Shown piece after piece: positions 1 to 10,337 of a DNA stretch of 15,700 bases. The stretch comes from CAYLZW01 sp964388085 (GTDB lineage: Bacteria > Myxococcota > UBA727 > CAYLZW01). A model generated the notes under the pieces. It saw only the letters and a program-made list of their open reading frames with translations. It ran no database searches and was not told the DNA's origin. The DNA lies in contig CAYLZW010000120.1 of the NCBI GenBank assembly GCA_964388085.1, forward strand, positions 1-15,700, in the 5' to 3' direction. The position numbers and the translations under genes were made by a program. How positions within the stretch are numbered: position 1 is the stretch's first letter; every line of letters starts with the position of its first letter.

Positions 1-1467
<1,467 letters not shown>

Positions 1468-1495
1468 GGTAGAGTGGGGGCTCGTCTCGCTCGAG

Positions 1496-1526
1496 AAGCG
1501 GCCGCGACGAGCGGCCGCTTTTGTTT
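1496..1526 (+). terminator. Rho-independent terminator of hppA
   Basis: A perfect 10-bp inverted repeat (AAGCGGCCGC at 1496-1505 and GCGGCCGCTT at 1511-1520) encloses a 5-base loop and is followed directly by TTGTTT, so the stem runs into a T-rich tail. It sits 28 bases after the hppA stop. Confidence 0.92.
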
Positions 1527-1556
1527 GCGCGCAAGAAGCATGAGGGGTCGCTCGTC

Positions 1557-2285
1557 ATGAAGCGGAAGATGTTCGTTCCGGTCGCGCTGCTCGGCACCGC
1601 GGTGCTGTCGACGTCATTGTGGGTGCAGGCGCAGAGCAGCGCCGCCGACGTAGGCACCTTCCCCTACCAGGGACACCTCGAGCGCGACGGCGAGCCCGTC
1701 GACGGCACGGTGCCGCTCGCCTTCGAGCTCTACGACAGCGAGACGGGCGGCGCGCCGCTGTGGACGGAGTCCCTCCCGAGCGTGCGCGTGCGGCAGGGCA
1801 CCTTCTCGGTGGTGCTCGGGGACACGAACCAGCTGCCCGAGTCCTTGTTCGACGAGAGCGCGCTCTACCTCGCCATCTCCGTCGACGGCGCCGAGCTCGC
1901 CGGACGCCAGCGCATCCTGCCGGTGCCGGTCTCGCTGCGCAGCGCGCGCGTGAACGAGATCCGCTCGGACACGAACATGTGCGTCGTCGTGCGCCTCGGG
2001 GACGCCTGCCCGCAAGGCTTCGCGAGCGCGGGCCGCACCGACTTCGCGCACGCGCACCCGCTGCCGCAGCACTCGCACACCATCCGCATCGACGGCGCCA
2101 ACACGAGCGGCAGCACGACGAACGCCTGCACGCTCGACATCGACGACAACGCCATCCCCGAGGCCAACCCGAACGTGGACTGTACGAGCTACAGCGGCGG
2201 CGGCACCGCGCGCACGATGACGGCCGGCAGCGCCGACACCAGCGACGGCGCCGGCGTGCCCTGGACCGTCTGCTGCAACTACTGA
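1557..2285 (+). CDS. Secreted tail-fibre-like surface protein, function unknown
   Basis: 242-residue protein with a clear signal peptide (MKRK n-region, hydrophobic to about residue 22, probable cleavage after WVQAQ or nearby). Residues 36-130 match a pattern common in secreted bacterial proteins that carry tail-fibre or collagen-like regions: YQGHLERDG, then FELYDSETGG, LWTE, GTFSVVLGD, SLFDESALYLAISVDG, and RQRILPVPVSLR. The C-terminal half is Gly/Ser/Thr-rich with six Cys (142, 151, 191, 209, 239, 240) that could form disulphides, and a His-rich stretch near 164-174 (HAHPLPQHSH). The ATG at 1557 is chosen because GAGGGG lies 9 bases upstream and it begins the signal peptide; an in-frame TTG at 1521 would lie inside the hppA terminator. 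It stands alone between the hppA terminator and the convergent zinc-ribbon gene. Export is well supported; the role is unknown. Confidence 0.85.
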   Translation: MKRKMFVPVALLGTAVLSTSLWVQAQSSAADVGTFPYQGHLERDGEPVDGTVPLAFELYDSETGGAPLWTESLPSVRVRQGTFSVVLGDTNQLPESLFDESALYLAISVDGAELAGRQRILPVPVSLRSARVNEIRSDTNMCVVVRLGDACPQGFASAGRTDFAHAHPLPQHSHTIRIDGANTSGSTTNACTLDIDDNAIPEANPNVDCTSYSGGGTARTMTAGSADTSDGAGVPWTVCCNY

Positions 2286-2308
2286 CGGGTGTGCGCGGCG
2301 CGCGTGAC

Positions 2309-2707
2309 TCAGGCTGCCTTGGGCGAGCCCGACGACGGCGACGAGCTTGACGACGAGCTTGACGACGACGACGAGCCGCTCGCGGCCGAGCTCGCTGACG
2401 ACGCGCTGCTCGTGCTCGCGCTGGCCGACGTCGAGGACGACGCCGACTCCTTGGCCTTCGTCTTGGTGTCGCTCTTGTGGCTGCCGCCGCCGCTGTCGGA
2501 CCTGCCGCCCTTGTCGGCGGGGACGGAGCTGTAGAGGTCCTTGTACCAGCCGCCACCCTTGAGCTGGAAGGAGGTGAGGCTCACCTCCTTCGCCATGGTG
2601 TGCTCCTTGCCGCAGGACGGGCAGGTCACGGGGGCGGGATCGGACACCTTCTGCAGCACCTCTTCGAGGTGGTCGCACTCCTTACAACGGTACTCATAGA
2701 GCGGCAT
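2309..2707 (-). CDS. FmdB-family zinc-ribbon protein with serine-rich tail
   Basis: 132 residues. The N-terminus MPLYEYRCKEC is typical of the FmdB putative regulatory-protein family; Cys8/Cys11 and Cys29/Cys32 form a CxxC-x17-CxxC zinc ribbon. The segment FQLKGGGWYKD (residues 47-57) is also standard for the family. The rest (about 67-132) is low complexity: Lys/Asp/Ser, then runs of Ser with Ala/Thr and a stretch of about 13 consecutive Ser. Such tails are usual in the family but vary in length. FmdB proteins were proposed as regulators of amide/formamide metabolism and are often near ribosome- or housekeeping genes; the biochemical role is not established. ATG at 2705-2707 has GGAG 7 bases upstream. 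It is convergent with the secreted-protein gene (23-base gap) and divergent from ribA. Confidence 0.87.
   Translation of the reverse strand: MPLYEYRCKECDHLEEVLQKVSDPAPVTCPSCGKEHTMAKEVSLTSFQLKGGGWYKDLYSSVPADKGGRSDSGGGSHKSDTKTKAKESASSSTSASASTSSASSASSAASGSSSSSSSSSSSSPSSGSPKAA
2322..2460. repeat. Low-complexity (GAC/GAG-rich) tract coding the FmdB serine tail
   Basis: On the plus strand this reads as runs of GAC, GAG and CTC/CTT, including adjacent copies of GACGACGAGCTT around 2336-2371. On the coding strand these are AGC/TCG/TCA/GTC-type Ser codons. The repetition makes it prone to slippage. Confidence 0.7.
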
Positions 2708-3008
2708 GACACGACTCCGGGGAGACGGACGAACGCAAAGACACCTTCCGTTCTAGTCCTCTGGACTGTCTGGTCAAGCGCGACACCCTGCCTGGATCTG
2801 ATACAGAGGCGCCAGAAACCTCCCGTGCCCGCTAGGCATCCAACGTTGCAATGAGTACATGAGGGTCAACGGCGCCACAGAGGCGCCCTGAAAGCTCCTC
2901 AGGCTCCTCGGTCGATAAAGGCCGCGAAGCCCAGGTCGCCGAGCGACCCCGCATGCGTCAAAGGCCCCGCCCGACACGGGACTGGACGACGGCGGAAGGA
3001 AGGCACAG
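2708..3008. other. Divergent intergenic region between the FmdB gene and ribA with several small stem-loops
   Basis: 301 bases without a gene; it should hold both promoters. On the ribA side there are four short inverted repeats: GGCGCC-ACAGA-GGCGCC (2871-2887), CCTGA/TCAGG (2887-2903), GGTCGC-CGA-GCGACC (2934-2948) and CCCG-ACA-CGGG (2970-2980). ACAGAGGCGCC is directly repeated at 2803-2813 and 2877-2887. I find none of the conserved blocks of an FMN riboswitch. No confident -35/-10 pair is visible. A purine-rich GGAAGGAAGG stretch just before the ribA ATG is its ribosome binding site. Confidence 0.6.
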
Positions 3009-3695
3009 ATGTCCGAGCCCATTGTTTTGCGTGCGATCTCGACCACCAGCGAGGGCGCGGAGCCCGCGGCCCGCGTGACCCGCTACGCCGAGACGCTCCT
3101 CCCGACCCGCCACGGCGAGCTGCGCTGCGTCGTGTACCGCACGCCGGAGGGCAAGGAGCACGTCGCCATGCTGGCCGGTGACGTCGACGACGGCGGCGAG
3201 GTCATCTGCCGCGTGCACTCGGAGTGCTTGACCAGCGAGGTGCTCGGCTCGCTCAAGTGTGACTGCAAGCAGCAGCTCGACGCCGCGCTCGCCCGCATCG
3301 CGCGCGAAGGCCGCGGCGTGGTCCTCTACCTGCGCCAGGAGGGCCGCGGCATCGGCCTCGGCAACAAGGTGCGCGCCTACGCTCTGCAGGAGGAGGGGCA
3401 CGACACCGTCGACGCCAACCGCCTGCTCGGCCTGCCCGACGACGCGCGCGAGTACGGCGAGGCGGCGGACATGCTGCGCGATCTCGGCGTCGCCCGCGTG
3501 GCGCTCATGACCAACAACCCGCTCAAGGTCGACGGCCTGCGCGCGCACGGCCTCGAGGTCACGCGCGTGCCGCACATCGTCCCCGCCGCCAAGCACGCGC
3601 GCGGCTATCTCGAGGTCAAGCGCCAGCGCATGGGGCACGCCCTCGAGCCGCTCGGCGAGCCGAGCGGCGTCGCCCTCGCCTGCGGCGGCGAATAG
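3009..3695 (+). CDS. ribA: GTP cyclohydrolase II
   Basis: Cytosolic zinc enzyme converting GTP to 2,5-diamino-6-ribosylamino-4-pyrimidinone 5'-phosphate, formate and pyrophosphate, the first committed step of riboflavin synthesis. 228 residues, close to the stand-alone family length, with no fused RibB domain. The zinc ligands are Cys73, Cys84 and Cys86 (RVHSECLTSEVLGSLKCDC), spaced exactly as Cys54/65/67 of the E. coli enzyme. LRQEGRGIGLGNK (108-120) is the phosphate/GTP loop; Tyr124, Asp145 and Arg147 match E. coli Tyr105, Asp126 and Arg128 in the catalytic site. TNNP (168-171) is also conserved. The ATG at 3009 has a strong GGAAGG. Relative to E. coli there are about 19 extra N-terminal residues. 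No other rib gene is nearby. The TPR gene follows after 27 bases and may be co-transcribed. Confidence 0.97.
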   Translation: MSEPIVLRAISTTSEGAEPAARVTRYAETLLPTRHGELRCVVYRTPEGKEHVAMLAGDVDDGGEVICRVHSECLTSEVLGSLKCDCKQQLDAALARIAREGRGVVLYLRQEGRGIGLGNKVRAYALQEEGHDTVDANRLLGLPDDAREYGEAADMLRDLGVARVALMTNNPLKVDGLRAHGLEVTRVPHIVPAAKHARGYLEVKRQRMGHALEPLGEPSGVALACGGE

Positions 3696-3722
3696 CGCCG
3701 CTCCTCTGGTATCGTCGGCCTC

Positions 3723-4424
3723 ATGTTGGCCGCGCTCTCGCTCACCCTCGCCCTCGCCTTGCAAGCCCCGCCGCCCGCGTTCGCCGAGCTCGACGAGGGC
3801 AAGCGCCTCTACTTCGACCTCGAGTATGAGCTCGCGGTGTTCCGCTTCAAGGACGCCACGCGCAACACGACGGTCGCGGACGAGCAGCGCGCGCTCGCCT
3901 TCGCGTGGCTCGGGCTCGCCTACGCCCAGGTCGCGGAGATGGAGTCCGCGCGCGAGGCCTTCGTCGAGGCCGCGCGGCTCGACGCCGCGGTGACCCTGCC
4001 GGCCGACGCCTCGCCGCCGCCAAAGGCGCTACAGCTCCTCGAGGACGCCAAGCGCGAGGTCGCCGCCGCCGAGGCCGCGCCTGTGCCGGGGCCGGATCCG
4101 AGCGCTGCTCGAGGGGAGACGAGCGGCGCCGGGCCCGCGAGCGCCGCGCCCGCGGGGGGCGCTTTCGTGGGCACCCTCCTGCTCGCGGGCGGAGGGCTCG
4201 CCGCCGGGCTCGGCGTCGTCACGCTCGGCACCGGCGCCGTGCTCGGGCTGCTCGCGCTGTCCGCCGCCGATCAGGGCAACGCGGCCGTGTTTCAGGACGA
4301 CGCCAGCGCCTTCAAGCAGGAGGCCGAGCAGAGCGCGCTCGCCGCCAACGTGTCCTACATCGTCGGCGGCGTGCTGGTCGCCGTCGGCGTGGCCACGCTC
4401 GGCGCGTCGTTCGTGCTCGAATAG
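3723..4424 (+). CDS. Exported TPR-like protein with two C-terminal membrane segments
   Basis: 233 residues. A hydrophobic N-terminus (1-21, ending PPAFA) looks like a signal peptide, though it lacks the usual basic n-region. Residues 22-112 are helical and carry a tetratricopeptide-like pattern (LDEGKRLYFDLEYELAVFRF, then AWLGLAYAQVAEMESAREAF and EAARLD), followed by a Pro/Ala-rich linker (118-146). Two hydrophobic Gly/Ala-rich segments (about 148-181 and 209-231) flank a polar Gln/Ala loop. This layout, periplasmic TPR plus a short hairpin membrane anchor, is frequent in Myxococcota-type proteomes and usually unassigned. The ATG at 3723 is the only suitable start; the ribosome binding site is poor. 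It is 27 bases after ribA, so translation may partly depend on ribA transcription. No catalytic motif is seen; a scaffold role is only an inference. Confidence 0.8.
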   Translation: MLAALSLTLALALQAPPPAFAELDEGKRLYFDLEYELAVFRFKDATRNTTVADEQRALAFAWLGLAYAQVAEMESAREAFVEAARLDAAVTLPADASPPPKALQLLEDAKREVAAAEAAPVPGPDPSAARGETSGAGPASAAPAGGAFVGTLLLAGGGLAAGLGVVTLGTGAVLGLLALSAADQGNAAVFQDDASAFKQEAEQSALAANVSYIVGGVLVAVGVATLGASFVLE

Positions 4425-4540
4425 TGTGCCCGCTGCACATCCCGAGAGCCTCCAAAGTCCTGCCGACGGCGCTAGAGAGACGCGAGCGCCACGAAGAAAC
4501 CGCCGGCCCTCGCCGCCGGTGACCGCCAAATGGAGACCCG

Positions 4541-5443
4541 ATGCCAAAGATCACAGGACCGAGCCAGACCGCCAACACCTGCGCGCCGAAGGACACCACG
4601 GCGCCGCCGACGCCGCAGATCGTCACCACCATGGCCTTCGATCGCGCCAAGGAAGGCTCCCGCGTCGGCCACCAGCGCAACGTCGGCGCCGGCTTCAGCA
4701 CCGGGCGGCGCGATCCGGTCTACATCGAGCTCCGGAACGTGGAGCTCGGCAGCAGCATCGAGATGATCAACCTGTCCGCGAACCCGCGCGCGGAGTTCTC
4801 GAAGGAGAACACCATCAAGCTCGAGCTCACCGGCCGCGAGGCGCGAGCGCGCGAAGGCGCCGTGTACCTGAGCCAGGCGCAGATGGAGAAGCTCGGCCTC
4901 AAGCCGGGCGACATGTACCAGCTGCGCGCGGTCGACGCGGCGGGCAACGCCTCGGCGCCCGTCTCGGGCGAGCTGCAGCCGAACGAGTGGGCCAACGCGG
5001 ACGTCATCGAGGACAACCGCTTCATCGGCGTGCGCGGCAGCGAGCTGCGCGCGCTCGACGGGGAAGGCCAGCGCAAGGCCATCGTGGCCAAGGCGGTCAA
5101 CGACGCGCGCCCGCCCATGGTGCAGGCCGATCACGTCTCCATCGAGACCAAGGGCAACGGGCACACCGAGATGGTGTTCGACCGCGCCATCGAGCCGGGC
5201 GCGCACGTCAGCGTGCTGAACACCCGCGACGGCAAGTCGGTCGCGGGCGTGGTCGACGAGAAGGGCCAGCTCTCGCTCGCGCTCAAGGGGCTGAACGACG
5301 GCGACCCGCTGCTCGTGTCCGTGCGTGACAACAACGACGTGCAAGGCCAGCAGCTCGAGGTCGTCTACTCGAGCCGCTGCAAGGACGGCAAGGCGCCCTC
5401 GCTGAAGGGCGGGCTCGGCGCGCGCCTCGGCGGCGTGATCTGA
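4541..5443 (+). CDS. Unrecognised 300-aa protein with probable beta-sandwich repeats
   Basis: I do not recognise a family. The first about 30 residues are Thr/Pro-rich (SQTANTCAPKDTTAPPTPQ) with no signal peptide or membrane segment. Two stretches look like bacterial Ig/fibronectin-like beta-sandwich units: about 57-145, ending with LKPGDMYQLRAVDAAGNAS, and about 196-278, with the matching LKGLNDGDPLLVSVRDNND. The 'G.L...L..L..GD...V.V.D..GN' signature is typical of adhesin-like repeats. The C-terminus is basic and Gly-rich. Only Cys14 and Cys280 are present. The ATG has GGAG 5 bases upstream; an inverted-repeat terminator lies 29 bases after the stop. Without a signal peptide, export would need another route, so it could be a substrate of a specialised secretion system or a cytosolic protein. 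Coding is supported by length, ribosome binding site and codon use. Confidence 0.75.
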   Translation: MPKITGPSQTANTCAPKDTTAPPTPQIVTTMAFDRAKEGSRVGHQRNVGAGFSTGRRDPVYIELRNVELGSSIEMINLSANPRAEFSKENTIKLELTGREARAREGAVYLSQAQMEKLGLKPGDMYQLRAVDAAGNASAPVSGELQPNEWANADVIEDNRFIGVRGSELRALDGEGQRKAIVAKAVNDARPPMVQADHVSIETKGNGHTEMVFDRAIEPGAHVSVLNTRDGKSVAGVVDEKGQLSLALKGLNDGDPLLVSVRDNNDVQGQQLEVVYSSRCKDGKAPSLKGGLGARLGGVI

Positions 5444-5471
5444 TCCTCTGCTGACCTCCCCTCGGAGCGCA

Positions 5472-5508
5472 CGAACGCGCGCCGCGGCCATTGCCGGGCG
5501 CGCGTTCG
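5472..5508. terminator. Likely bidirectional terminator between convergent genes
   Basis: A perfect 12-bp inverted repeat (CGAACGCGCGCC at 5472-5483, GGCGCGCGTTCG at 5497-5508) extends inward through CGGC/GCCG around a CATT loop, giving about 16 paired bases with one bulge. It lies in the 105-base gap between the stop codons of the unrecognised plus-strand gene and mtnA. The tail is only weakly T-rich (GGCTTTGT) on the plus strand. Confidence 0.8.
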
Positions 5509-5548
5509 GGCTTTGTGGACGAGCAACGCGAGGCCAGCTGCGCGGCGC

Positions 5549-6598
5549 TCAGAACGAATAGGGCGGGTAGTGCACGCCTCGTTCGCTGATGATGGCGCTG
5601 ACGAGCCGCGCGGGCGTGACGTCGAAGGCGGGGTTCCACACAGCGACGTCCGCGGGCGCGAAGAGCGCGCCGCGCGGGCGCCGTACTTCATCGGCCGCGC
5701 GCTCCTCGATGGGGATGTCGGCGCCGCGCTCGGCCCGCGCGTCGAACGTGGAGGTGGGCGCGGCGACGTAGAACGGCACGTCGTGCGCGCGGCAGAGGGT
5801 GGCGAGGCCGTAGCTGCCGATCTTGTTCGCTACGTCGCCGTTCCTCGCGATGCGGTCAGCGCCCGCGATGGCCTTCGTGACCCCGCGGCGCGCGAGCGCG
5901 AAGCCGGCCATGCCGTCGGTGAGCAGCGTGACGTCGAGGCCGACCTTCTGACACTCCCACGCCGTCAGCCGCGCGCCCTGCAGGAGCGGCCGGGTCTCGA
6001 GCGCGAGCACGTGGACGCGCTTGCCCTCCGCTTGCGCCGACTTCAACACGCCGAGCGCCGTACCCTGGCCGCAGGTCGCGAGCGCGCCCGTGTGGCAGAC
6101 GGTGAGCACGACGTCGCCGTCCTCGAACAGCGCCTGGCCGTGCGCTCCCATGGCGGCGCACATGCGCGCGTCCTCGTCGGTGATGGCGCGCGCCTCGCGC
6201 TCGAGGCGGGCGCGCAGCTCGGCGCCGGACACGCCCTCAAAGAGCGCGCGCGTGAAGCAGGCCTTCATGCGATCGAGCGCGAAGAACAGGTTCACGGCCG
6301 TCGGACGCGTGACGCGCAGCCTCGCGTCCGCCTCGAGCAGCCGCTCGCGCAGCGCCGTGTCCGTCAGGTGCGCGTGCCGAGCGTGCGCGCCGGAGGTGAG
6401 CGCGCGCGCGGCGAGCACCATGCCCGCGGCCGCCGCGCCGCCAATGGCCGGAGCGCCGCGCACCGCGAGCGTCTCGATGGCCTCGGCCACGGACTCGACG
6501 CTCACCAGCGAGAGCCAACGCTCCTCCTCGGGCAGCGCGCGCTGATCGAGCAGGTGCAGAGCGTCGTCGTCGAGGCGAAAGGCGTGCAGCGCGGTCAT
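5549..6598 (-). CDS. mtnA: S-methyl-5-thioribose-1-phosphate isomerase
   Basis: Converts 5-methylthioribose-1-phosphate to 5-methylthioribulose-1-phosphate in the methionine salvage pathway; cytosolic. 349 residues, the normal family length. RGAPAIG (48-54) is the N-terminal substrate loop; the catalytic Cys168 lies in VCHTGALATCGQGTALGV and the catalytic Asp248 in AGADRI, followed by NGDVANKIGSY (253-263). ETRP (201-204) and NPAFDVTP (322-329) are also conserved. These features distinguish it from the related eIF2B and ribose-1,5-bisphosphate isomerases, although annotation transfer inside this superfamily deserves some caution. It is the last gene of a minus-strand run, 45 bases after the unknown gene upstream; no strong ribosome binding site is visible before the ATG. 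No other salvage gene (mtnB, mtnC, mtnK, mtnP) is in the window. Confidence 0.95.
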   Translation of the reverse strand: MTALHAFRLDDDALHLLDQRALPEEERWLSLVSVESVAEAIETLAVRGAPAIGGAAAAGMVLAARALTSGAHARHAHLTDTALRERLLEADARLRVTRPTAVNLFFALDRMKACFTRALFEGVSGAELRARLEREARAITDEDARMCAAMGAHGQALFEDGDVVLTVCHTGALATCGQGTALGVLKSAQAEGKRVHVLALETRPLLQGARLTAWECQKVGLDVTLLTDGMAGFALARRGVTKAIAGADRIARNGDVANKIGSYGLATLCRAHDVPFYVAAPTSTFDARAERGADIPIEERAADEVRRPRGALFAPADVAVWNPAFDVTPARLVSAIISERGVHYPPYSF

Positions 6599-6643
6599 GG
6601 CAAGCGTGTACGGGGGGGCCCGGCCGGCGGCAAGCGGCGGCCC

Positions 6644-7257
6644 TCAGGCCCAGCGAAAGATGAAGCGCAGCGCGTCGGGCTCCTCGCTGACCTCGACCTC
6701 GCCCTCGGTGCCGCACAGATCGAAGTAGGCCTCGAAGCAGCCGGCGATGCTGAGCTCGAAGGTGCCCGACGACAAGAGCGCACGTGGAAAGCCGCTCAAG
6801 ACGAGCACGCCGCACCTTGGCAGCCCGAGGGTCTCGTACACGAGCGTCCCGCCTCGACGAAAGCTCGTCATCCAGCCGCGCGCGGACAAACGCAGCAGCG
6901 TCTCCGGCGTCACGCCGAACACCTGCACGACGCCGGTCAAGAAGGGCTCGAGGAAGGGCATGCTCCACATGTCCTTCATGCAGTCGCGGCAGAAGGCGCG
7001 AAAGCCCTCGTCGCCGAGCACCTTGCGCTCGGCCTCGAGCACGCGCAGGTGCTCGGCGAAGGGGATCCAGGCGCCGTCGCCGGCCTCGAGCACCCGCGCG
7101 CGCAGCGTCATGTCGAGGCGCTGCAGCACGCGCTCGAAGGCGTCCGGGTCGCGCGCGCGCAGCTGCTCGAGCCCCTTGCGCGTCAAGGACGCGCGGTACT
7201 CGATGTCAGCGGCGACCGGGCGCTCGTCCTCGGCCGCCAGCGTCGCGCGGCGCGCGC

Positions 7258-7261
<4 letters not shown>
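6644..7261 (-). CDS. Unknown cytosolic protein translationally coupled to gatB
   Basis: 205 residues with no signal peptide or membrane span. The first 20 residues are likely disordered; about 20-105 is helical (LTRKGLEQLRARDPDAFERVLQRLD, then HLRVLEAERKVLGDEGF). The second half appears alpha/beta with a run of Phe/Trp/Gly: FGVTPETLLRLSARGW, RRGGTLVYETLG, VLVLSGFPRALL, SIAGCFEAYF, ending LRFIFRW. This organisation resembles small 'helical half plus compact sensor-like half' families found in Myxococcota (for example the TIGR02265/DUF2378 type), but I cannot claim membership. Cys91/Cys94 form a CRDC pair, with Cys150, Cys175 and Cys183 further on. The start is GTG at 7261 whose first bases overlap the gatB TGA (GTGA), implying coupling to gatB translation. 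mtnA follows after 45 bases. Confidence 0.8.
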
Positions 7262-8745
<1,484 letters not shown>

Positions 8746-8823
8746 GACGTCGTTCTAGAGCACCGATCAGCTGGCGCGAAGGGCGAGCTTCGGCAGCGTT
8801 TTCAGCACCCTGCCAGACGCCCC

Positions 8824-9228
8824 TCAGCCGAGGATGGCCGCGTCGTTCAGCGGGTCGCTCGGCGCGGGCTCGCCTGCGAAGCGGTACACCTCGGCCGCGC
8901 CGCGATCTTCCGGGCGGCAGAGGAGGATCGAGACCCACAGGCCGTCCTCGCTCGCGATGGGCTCGGGCACCGCGAACAGGCGACGCTCGCGTCCCGAGCG
9001 GTCCGCGACGACCAGGAAGAAGCCGTAATCGCCGTCGGGAGACCAGGGCTCGGCCAGGTAGCGATCGCGCTGCTCGATGTGCCGCTCGCGGTGGCGATCG
9101 GGCACGATGGCTTCGCTGCGGAGACCCAGGAGGTCCTGGGCGCGCGCGCCGAGCAGCTTCTCGGCCGGCTTGTTGACGAGCGCTATGCGGCCATCACGGC
9201 CAACGACGACGCGTGCAGGATTCGGCAC
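8824..9228 (-). CDS. Stand-alone PAS-domain protein
   Basis: 134 residues consisting almost entirely of one PAS fold: VVVGRDGRIALVNKPAEKLLG (7-27), DLLGLRSEAIVPDRHRERH (32-50), GDYGFFLVVADRSGRERRL (66-84), and IASEDGLWVSILLCR (91-105). 'G.I..VN..AE.LLG' and 'IVP.RHR..H' are typical of PAS sensory domains. No kinase, cyclase or DNA-binding output domain follows, so it would act through protein-protein contacts or as a sensor subunit. The start is GTG: the frame hits a stop five codons upstream, and AGGGGGG lies 7 bases before it. It precedes gatB by 78 bases on the same strand, so co-transcription is plausible but unproven. Ligand unknown. A single Cys104 near the C-terminal end of the domain is the only notable residue. 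Confidence 0.87.
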   Translation of the reverse strand: MPNPARVVVGRDGRIALVNKPAEKLLGARAQDLLGLRSEAIVPDRHRERHIEQRDRYLAEPWSPDGDYGFFLVVADRSGRERRLFAVPEPIASEDGLWVSILLCRPEDRGAAEVYRFAGEPAPSDPLNDAAILG

Positions 9229-9365
9229 CGTTTCACCCCCCTAACGGTCAAGGCAGCCTAGCCCGCGTACCACTGGGCAAACAAGCCCTTCGAGATCCGC
9301 CCCCAACGACCCTTCAACGCCGCGCTGGAGGCGATCGTTGTTCTTTCGGGCTGCCTCAGGGGCGT

Positions 9366-9752
9366 TTACTGGGACCTCGCTTGATCGTGCTTGGAGCCGC
9401 CGAGGCAGGGCGGCGCCGGGTTGCTCACCTCTCCGCCGGCGGCCTCCCACTCGCTCGGGGTCAGCGCCTTCATGGTGAGCGCGTGGATGCCCTTCTTCTG
9501 CTGCAGCTCCTCCGCGAGCAGCGCGTACACCGTGCGCTGGCGCTGTACGCGCGACTGCCCGGCGAAGCGCTCGGCCACGATGATGAGGTTCCAGTGCGTC
9601 TCGGAGCCCTTCGGCACGCTGTGCTTGTGGCTCTCGTTCTCGAGCAGGAGGCGCTCGGGCGCGAGGCCGTCGAGGAGCTTTCGCGCGATGCGCTCGCGCA
9701 TGCCGGGCGGGCTCTGCTCGCCGCTCGGTCCGCCGGGGTTCGTCGTCGTCAT
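9366..9752 (-). CDS. bolA: BolA-family protein
   Basis: 128 residues. The BolA fold covers about 18-102: RERIARKLLDGLAPERLLLENES, then HKHSVPKGSETHWNLIIVAERFAG, VQRQRTVYALLAEEL and GIHALTMKALTPSEW. BolA proteins form [2Fe-2S]-bridged complexes with monothiol glutaredoxins, and some members act in transcription or Fe-S cluster insertion; His90 in GIHAL is the conserved cluster-ligand His. The second ligand seen in some subtypes, a Cys, is absent from the domain; the only Cys is in the C-terminal tail (116). A 17-residue Pro/Gly-rich N-terminal extension precedes the domain. The start at 9752 is preferred because AGGTGAG lies about 6 bases upstream; longer readings would overlap the preceding gene. 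Gap to that gene is 5 bases, so the two are almost certainly an operon. No glutaredoxin is in the window. Confidence 0.92.
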   Translation of the reverse strand: MTTTNPGGPSGEQSPPGMRERIARKLLDGLAPERLLLENESHKHSVPKGSETHWNLIIVAERFAGQSRVQRQRTVYALLAEELQQKKGIHALTMKALTPSEWEAAGGEVSNPAPPCLGGSKHDQARSQ

Positions 9753-9757
9753 GCTGC

Positions 9758-10228
9758 TCACCTGCCCTTCTTGTCGTCCGGGTGCTCGCCGCCTTCGCCG
9801 AAGATGCGCTCGTTCTCCTCGGCCGCGCGGGACAGCTCGCTCTGCCAATCGCGCGCGCCGGGCTCGGCGTCGAGCACGGCCTCGTAGTGCATCCGCGCCA
9901 GCACGGTCAGATCTACCCCCGCCGGGGAGAGCTGCACGTCCGCCTGCGCGCTCGCCAGATCGAAGCCTGCGTGAAGGAGCACGTCCGGGTCGAGCGCGTA
10001 GGCGCGCAAGGCCTCTTGCACGTCGTCACTGCCGACGCCGAAGCGGCGCGCGACGTCGTGGAGGTTCTGGTGCCGGTAGCTGTTCTCGTCGCTGATGCCG
10101 AGGTGGTAGGCGCAAAACAGCGCGAACGGATCGATGCCGCGCACGACCCCTTCGCCGCGCTCTGCTCGTCGAGCGGGGTGCTGTTCGCCGCGGCCGTGCT
10201 GGTTTGCTGACGTCGACGAACGCTTCAT
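9758..10228 (-). CDS. Conserved-looking unknown protein upstream of bolA
   Basis: 156 residues, cytosolic. The first about 30 residues are Arg/Gln/His-rich and likely disordered. Residues 31-75 (GIDPFALFCAYHLGI, YRHQNLHDVARRFGVGSDDVQEAL) read as a compact helical unit with a helix-turn-helix-like pattern, and DVARRFGV resembles the recognition end of small DNA-binding folds. A second helical part (about 84-145) ends with a charged tail (EGGEHPDDKKGR). I do not recognise a named family; DNA binding is an inference from the helical pattern. The ATG at 10228 has CCAGGAG about 7 bases upstream. It is first in a run with bolA 5 bases downstream, which hints at a shared role in redox or stress response. 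The gene diverges from the PAS-LuxR regulator, which could control it through the palindrome at 10312-10327. Confidence 0.8.
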   Translation of the reverse strand: MKRSSTSANQHGRGEQHPARRAERGEGVVRGIDPFALFCAYHLGISDENSYRHQNLHDVARRFGVGSDDVQEALRAYALDPDVLLHAGFDLASAQADVQLSPAGVDLTVLARMHYEAVLDAEPGARDWQSELSRAAEENERIFGEGGEHPDDKKGR

Positions 10229-10311
10229 GGCTGTCTCCTGGGGAGCTCTCGGGCTGCTACCATGACCTACAACTCCCGGGCTAAGGCACCGAAACATTTA
10301 GTCGATCTGCT

Positions 10312-10327
10312 TGCGTACCGGTACGCA
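10312..10327. promoter_or_regulatory. 16-bp perfect palindrome, candidate operator
   Basis: TGCGTACCGGTACGCA reads identically on both strands. It lies near the middle of the divergent region, 84 bases from the unknown-gene start and 139 from the regulator start. Dyad symmetry of this length suits a dimeric DNA-binding protein; which one is not known. Confidence 0.6.
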
Positions 10328-10337
10328 CTCGTTACCA

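Noticed and set aside
2829..3008. FMN riboswitch upstream of ribA
   Set aside because: The conserved sequence blocks of the FMN element are not present.
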